From Eimeria necatrix (Eukaryota; Apicomplexa; Conoidasida; Eucoccidiorida; Eimeriidae), in contig NW_013651853.1 of NCBI RefSeq assembly GCF_000499385.1, forward strand, positions 1 through 12,773: a stretch of 12,773 nucleotides of DNA, in the 5' to 3' direction. Both the position numbers and the translations under genes were made by a program. The notes under the pieces were generated by a model, which was given only the letters and a program-made list of their open reading frames with translations, did not search any database and was not told the origin of the DNA. Position 1 is the first letter of the stretch; every line of letters begins with the position of its first letter. Below, piece after piece: positions 7,971 to 12,773 of this stretch.

Positions 7971-8551
7971 CATATTTCCGCGAGGAATATTAAAGGGCAG
8001 TGGGCATCATTGTTGGTCCAGGTCACGTCACCTGTAATCTCCAAATTCCGGACTAGCCCTTCGCAGCTGTGTCAACTAGGAGCTCTAAGTGTATAGCGTC
8101 TGGCTAGCGTATATGCCAGCACACAGATGCACACCGCCGTTCACAATACTACATAGAGCGCTTCGACGCTTATGTAAGCAGCTTCCAACGAGTCCAGGTG
8201 GTTTCGGTGAATTATGCAATACTTGTGTCAACCTCGTAAGCAAAATCAGAGCATCCCGAGACCAGAGTATTTAGCTGCATCAAAGAACCATCCATTTCAT
8301 TTTTGACCTACTGGCTGCATTATCCGGGAAATATCAAGCATATTCAAGCGATGTATACTTGTTTTAAAGTGCCTAAGAGATATAACAAAACTTGGCAAGC
8401 AAACTAATATAAGAAAAAAGTACAATGTAGCACGTTGGATCTGATAGGTTCGAATGGGAACAGAAACTGCATGTTTTTCCCCAAAACTTGGTGTCTCACC
8501 AAGCAGCATTAATGCAGTCATCTCAAAGCGAAATGAAACCCTGGGCATTTG
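7971..8551. other. Unique sequence with no recognised gene
   Basis: The sequence becomes AT-richer from about 8280. An 87-codon minus-strand frame covers 8560-8297 but overlaps the foldback element and shows no family I recognise. A small hairpin, CTTGGTG-TCT-CACCAAG, lies at 8487-8503. No match to array A or array B is visible. Confidence 0.6.
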
Positions 8552-8764
8552 AGCGCTCACTCAAACAAGCTTGCACAACAAAGTAATTTCGCATGGCGAA
8601 GAAACCGCAAGACGGCATGCATCACGTTTTGCGTATAATCTTATAATCCGATTCTTCGCCACAATCAGATTAAAATATTATAAGGAAAAAGTGATGCATG
8701 CCGCCTTGCGGTTTCTTCGCCATGCGAAATTACTTTGTTGTGCCACCTTGTTTGAGTGAGCGCT
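8552..8764. mobile_element. 213-bp foldback (long inverted repeat), MITE-like
   Basis: The left arm (8552-8653) and right arm (8663-8764) are reverse complements over 102 bp with about 9 mismatches and no gaps, around a 9-nt loop CTTCGCCAC (8654-8662). Both ends read AGCGCTCACTC toward the centre. The outer ~74 bp have 3 mismatches. The inner AT-rich ~28 bp have 6. The element has no coding capacity. Non-autonomous DNA transposons of foldback type look like this. I see no clear target-site duplication: the flanks GGGCATTTG and ACGCTTTTT do not match. It could also be a local inverted duplication. Confidence 0.75.
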
Positions 8765-9199
8765 ACGCTTTTTCACGTAGATGTCAAATAGCACGAATCG
8801 CGGAACGATGCACGCTGACAAAACAACGCCTCAACATGGGAAATCGGTACCCCTGGACAAACGCTCCAGGGACTTTGTGGAGGTATGTAATTCGATATCT
8901 CTGTAAAACGCGCTTCAGAGACGTTTATCGCGCTGAGCCGGGGGAGAAAAAAGTATACATGCCAGCAGGGTGTTGTCTTCAGGTGTACCACTAAATACTG
9001 GCTAACAGACTTCACAAACACTTTGCGCAATACATCGACTACTTCCAAGTTTTAGCACCTACACAGCGAAACGCGTATCTGATATGCAGTTGATAAGCAC
9101 GATATTATCATGTACTTTTACAACACCTCCGGTGAAAGCTACCGCATAAGTATTTCCAGCCTTGTGTAGCGTATAAAGAGCTAAGCACTTTTCAAGCGT
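8765..9199. other. Unique sequence with no recognised gene
   Basis: There are open frames on both strands (for example 8698-8994 plus and 9048-8773 minus), but none has a recognisable domain and they overlap each other. A donor-like GGAG/GTATGT is at about 8881. A perfect 7-bp hairpin, CCCTGGA/TCCAGGG with a 7-nt loop, lies at 8851-8871. Confidence 0.55.
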
Positions 9200-9599
9200 T
9201 TAATATGATTCCAATCACTAACGTCAAAGGCGAGGGGCAATCAACGCAGGAGCAGTTGATCCCTGCAGCGCGCAGTGCCAAGAATCAAAAGTAAACGAGA
9301 GCCAGATATGGACATCTGAGATACAAATGCATATTGCCATCTAGATTCATAAGCTACTCTCACCGAATCTCACTCAACGACGCTCACTCCCTTGAGTATG
9401 AACGGGTATTGTTTCTGCTGTCGAGATGTTCCAAGCAATACGCTGCGAGAATGCTTATCGGGTTGCTCGTTCCAGCACCCTTGTACGAGGCGACATTTCC
9501 GTGCAGCGTTGCCTTCTCACTTCCTTAAACACCCCTAAGTGTAAATTAACAGCACATATGTCGACACACTTACGCATAGCCCGTAGGCGCTTCCGTACT
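9200..9599 (+). repeat. Array B degenerate left-edge copy (B0, partial)
   Basis: Weak but ordered similarity to the 3' half of the B unit. ACCGAATCTCACTCAACGAC near 9362 matches GCCGAATTGCTCTCTAAACG near 11039. The stretch near 9238-9290 resembles 10914-10970. ACATTTCCGTGCAGCGTTGC near 9493 resembles 11250-11280. Between anchors 9364 and 9655 the copy is about 89 bp shorter than 11041-11421. The left limit is a judgement because similarity fades gradually. Confidence 0.45.
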
Positions 9600-11363
9600 C
9601 TCAAAACGCACCTATGCAGCTGAACGTCGATGCCCCCTACAAACCGTGTTTCTCCGTCAACATGACTTCACACAAAATGTCAACGTACACTTTTCCAAAC
9701 ACCCAAATCACGCCGCCGCTAGCCTGCACATCCACAATCAATCCTCCGTAAATGCGCCAACTGCCAGCCGCAACCCTATGGCGTCAGGCCGACACCGCCG
9801 TCATGTGGCGCATGCAAATCACCCTCCACCATAATACATAGCGCAATGGACACTGACGTAGCCAGCAACCAACGTTTTCAAATCAAGGCGGCACCTTGCG
9901 CAGCACTCAGCGAACAATCACAAGTAACACTACGGCACACGGCAGGATCCAAGTAGGCAGCTACACCAGCAAAGAGTCACGCGTCCCAGCTCGCTTGCTC
10001 TCACGTACTGGCTGCTCGCCGCACACCAACAGCAAGAGCAGCTGAGAAGATGCTTGGCCACTGTCCCGTAGAAAGCTACTGGGTGTGAGAGAAATCGCAA
10101 CAAACTCCTCTGCAAAAAACGAAAACAGACGAGAAAGAAACGGGACAGCGCTACACAGTGCGTTATCACACTGAACGCAATGCTCTCACGTGTTGGCTGC
10201 TCGCGGTGCACCAACAGCAAGAGCAGCTGAGAAGATGCTTGGCCACTGTCACCTAATACGCCACTTAATCTGGAGATATTCGGAAGGCGCTCCTCCACAA
10301 AAACCGAAAACAAAGGAGAAACAGACGGGAGAGCGCTACACAGTGCATTGGAAAGCTGAACACGATAAGCGCATTTTCGCCGCAAACATAAGCCATCACA
10401 CCTAGATGCAGACGCACTTAATCCAGCCACTGTTCAACACTGAAACACATATCTCCAAAAGAATATATTCGCTGCCGTTCATATCTGTCACACATTATAA
10501 GACGATTCCTTGCCAAGGCGTCGCACCAGAGACAGCGCCTTGGGAGAACATGAATAGAATCACTGTACACACACACAGTTGGCGATTCTGTAATGTGTGG
10601 AGAGGCACTTATTGTCCTGAAACACACTGCACACGTACAGCCTGCGGAATGAAGTTCACGGGTGCTACAGTTGGACGCGAATTGTACTGAGACGAAACAG
10701 GCGAAGAGTGCGATTCACGAGAAACTCCTTCATCAAAACGACACGGGGAAGCATGCTTTTGCGTTTTCTTTCCCCGTCGCAACATGCCTCAGGAGCGCGC
10801 CATCATATCGTTCTCGCAACACAAAGGGAAAAAGACGTCTCAAATTATCCACTGTGTGCACTTCACGTTAACGTTCTGTGCTTTCGACACAGCAAGACAC
10901 CTAGAGTCTCTACAACGCTTCCGCAAGGCGATGGACCTACTACAGCCAAGCACTAGCTGCACACATTCACAAATTCAAAGCATCATCCACGGAAGTCATG
11001 AATACCTCAATATGAGACACTTATGGATTTGCAGGACTGCCGAATTGCTCTCTAAACGCCTCCTACTCATCGACCCTACTGCCTGAAGTAGCAGCATATT
11101 CACGTACCCTGCGCTTCGCTACCTCTCAACCTGTTCGACGTGTGGCTTTGACCACAGCGCGCGTAAATCAACTTCCCCACAAACCAACCACGTCGCGCAC
11201 CGCACCGCCAGTCTTCAGCCGGGCCCAACCTCCACAAATCCTTGAGGTGGAACAATGCACCAGTCGTGCTCTCCCCGCCTTAGAGCTGACCAACTGCGAC
11301 CCCATCAGCCTGGCAACTTCAACTGCCTCGCAGTGTGACACACAACACATCGCGCGTCATGCA
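9600..11363 (+). repeat. Array B unit B1
   Basis: This is a full unit of about 1764 bp, longer than the basic period because of an internal 185-bp tandem duplication. Well-conserved blocks against B2 include 9731-9800, 10820-10915 and 11005-11090. The stretch around 10690-10800 is poorly conserved. Several long open frames lie here, including a 166-codon minus-strand frame (10430-9930) across the duplication, but they are not supported as genes. Confidence 0.85.
9997..10366 (+). repeat. 185-bp internal tandem duplication in unit B1
   Basis: The two copies are 9997-10181 and 10182 to about 10366. Both start GCTCTCACGT and share CAACAGCAAGAGCAGCTGAG (10027 and 10212, exactly 185 apart) and GCGCTACACAGTGC. 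The first ~70 bp are nearly the same in both, but the middle differs. The left copy keeps the GCAACAAACTCCTC string also seen in B2 near 11861. The right copy carries a different sequence there. Confidence 0.9.
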
Positions 11364-12773
11364 ATTGCGCGACCTGCGCATGTAGTCCAACGCCAATGCC
11401 ACCGACGAATTCGGTTTCACCGTCAACATGAATTCACAAAAAATATGAACGTACACTTTCGCCAGCCCAAATAACGGGGTTGCTAACCTGTAGATCCACA
11501 ATCAATCCTCCGTAAATGCGCCAACTGCCAGCCGCAACCCTATGGCTTTAGGCTGACACCGTCGTCACGTGGCGTATGCAGATCAGCTCTCCACCATAAT
11601 ACATAGCGCAATGGACACAGATGTAGCCAGCGACCAACGCTTTCAAATCAAGGCGGCGCCTTGCGCAGCATTCAGCAAACAATCACAAGTAACACTATGG
11701 CATACGGATGGACCCACGTGGCAGCTACCCCAGCAAAGGGTCACGCGTCCCAGCTTGCTTGCTCTCACGTACTGGCTGCTCGCGGTGCACCAACAGCAAG
11801 AGCAGCTGAGAAGATGCTTGGCTACTGTCCCTTATCGAGCCACTGAGTGCCAGCGCACCAGCAACAAACTCCTCGAGGATGACCGAAAACAAATGAGAAA
11901 GAAACGAGAGCGCTACACAGTGCATTGGCACGCTGAACACGATAAGCGCATTTTGCTGCAAACAAAGGCCGTCACAGCTAAACCCACACGCACTTAATCC
12001 AGCCACTAAACCCTGAAGCCGCACACGCCTGTGGAAGATAATATGCACTGCTCTACACGCCTGCCACAAGTTTCAAGTCGATGCCTTGCCAAGGGGCCGC
12101 ACCAGAGACGGCGCGTTGGGGGATCGTGGATGGAACCATTGTACTCATGCGCCAGTCTGTGATTTTGTCATGTGTGGAGACCCGCTTATTGTGCTGAAAT
12201 ACTCTGCACACGTACAGGCTGCGAAATGAAGTTCACACCTTGCTCCACATTAACGTGATTTGGGCTGAGATGAAAGAGGCGGCGAGCGCAATTCCCAACG
12301 TATTCCTTGCTCAAAAATATCAAGCGAATACACGCTTTTGCCTTGTCAAACCCCGATGCATAATGCCAAACACGCGCACCATCAAATCGTTCTAGCAACA
12401 CAAAGGGAAAAAGACGTCTCAAATTATCCACTGTGTGTACTTCGTGTTAATGTTCTGTGCTTTCGACACAGCAAGACACCTAGAGTCTCTACAAGGTCTG
12501 CGCAGCGCGATGGACCTACTACGGCCAAGCACTAGCTGCACACATTCGTCAGTTGGAAGCACCATTCACAGAAAGCATGAATACCTCAATATGAACCACT
12601 TGTGGATTTGTAGGACTGCCGAATTGCTCTCTAAACGCCTCCTACTCATCGACCCCTACTCCCTGAAATAGCAAAAAATTCATGTACCCTCCGCTTCGCT
12701 ACCTCTCAACGTGTTCGACGTGTGGCTTTGACCGCAGCGCGTGCAAATCAACTTCCCCACAAACCAACCACGT
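11364..12773 (+). repeat. Array B unit B2, cut by the window end
   Basis: This matches B1 from its start but has only one copy of the 185-bp segment (11761 to about 11945). Its last 114 bases match 11080-11193 closely, so the unit and the array continue beyond the window. The stretch 12385-12490 is nearly identical to 10806-10911, while 12260-12385 is strongly diverged. Confidence 0.88.

Larger units (their letters stand above)
9200..12773. repeat. Array B: tandem repeat of ~1580 bp period, running off the right edge
   Basis: Landmarks recur at a spacing of 1579-1580 bp: CAACAGCAAGAGCAGC at 10212 and 11791, CAAAGGGAAAAAGACGTCTC at 10822 and 12401, and CCACAAACCAACCACGT ending at 11193 and 12773. 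Landmarks left of the internal duplication are 1764-1766 bp apart (TCCACAATCAATCCTCC at 9731 and 11495) because unit B1 has 185 extra bp. I see no convincing similarity to array A. The window ends inside the second full-type unit. Confidence 0.9.

Noticed and set aside
8297..8560. An 87-codon minus-strand frame with a hydrophobic stretch.
   Set aside because: It starts inside the foldback element, matches no family I know, and has no supporting splice or polyadenylation signals of note.
9930..10430. The longest frame in the window, 166 codons on the minus strand, with a partial counterpart at 12069-11725.
   Set aside because: It runs across the 185-bp duplication, the two copies use different frames over part of their length, and the product is low-complexity (runs of L, S and C) with no recognisable domain.
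10784..11086. A 100-codon plus-strand frame in B1 whose frame also stays open in B2 (to 12671).
   Set aside because: About a dozen of the codon differences between the copies change the amino acid and only about three are silent, and the end of the frame is shifted by a one-base insertion. There is no sign of protein-level selection.
1..12773. A CRISPR array, bacterial operon, prophage or plasmid origin.
   Set aside because: The repeats are kilobase-sized and diverged, there are no short regular repeats with unique spacers, and no bacterial-type gene or ribosome-binding-site pattern is present.

Overview
The window looks like eukaryotic, probably animal, non-coding DNA. There is no operon layout, no bacterial gene, no rRNA and no intact tRNA. 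Most of it is two unrelated families of long, diverged tandem repeats, one on each side of about 2.5 kb of unique sequence. I cannot name the species. An arthropod is a guess only.

Region 1 (1-6688) is array A: seven head-to-tail copies of a unit of about 1 kb. Copies run from 665 to 1050 bp because of separate internal deletions. Each unit has a head, a middle, a core of about 230 bp and a tail. The core is far better conserved between copies than the sequence next to it. Units 3 and 7 share a different version of the tail. Open frames recur on both strands of the core, but the differences between copies do not look like those of a protein gene.

Region 2 (6689 to about 9200) is unique. On the minus strand between 7800 and 6752 I see a chain of short protein-like blocks, plausible splice sites, a stop codon and an AATAAA signal. 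Two blocks weakly resemble PEX11 gamma, a peroxisomal membrane protein, as I remember it. I find no continuous frame across all blocks, so this is a decayed gene, a gene whose exons I have misjoined, or coincidence. Next to it lie a tRNA-like fragment (7857-7970) and a 213-bp foldback element with 102-bp arms (8552-8764).

Region 3 (about 9200-12773) is array B, with a period of about 1580 bp. A badly decayed edge copy is followed by one full unit carrying an internal 185-bp duplication, then a partial unit that runs off the window. Array B therefore continues to the right.

No genes here can be shown to work together. The story is one of repeat evolution (unequal exchange, slippage, patchwork homogenisation and edge decay) around a small unique island that may hold a broken or real gene. 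All homology statements come from reading by eye, without alignment or database search.
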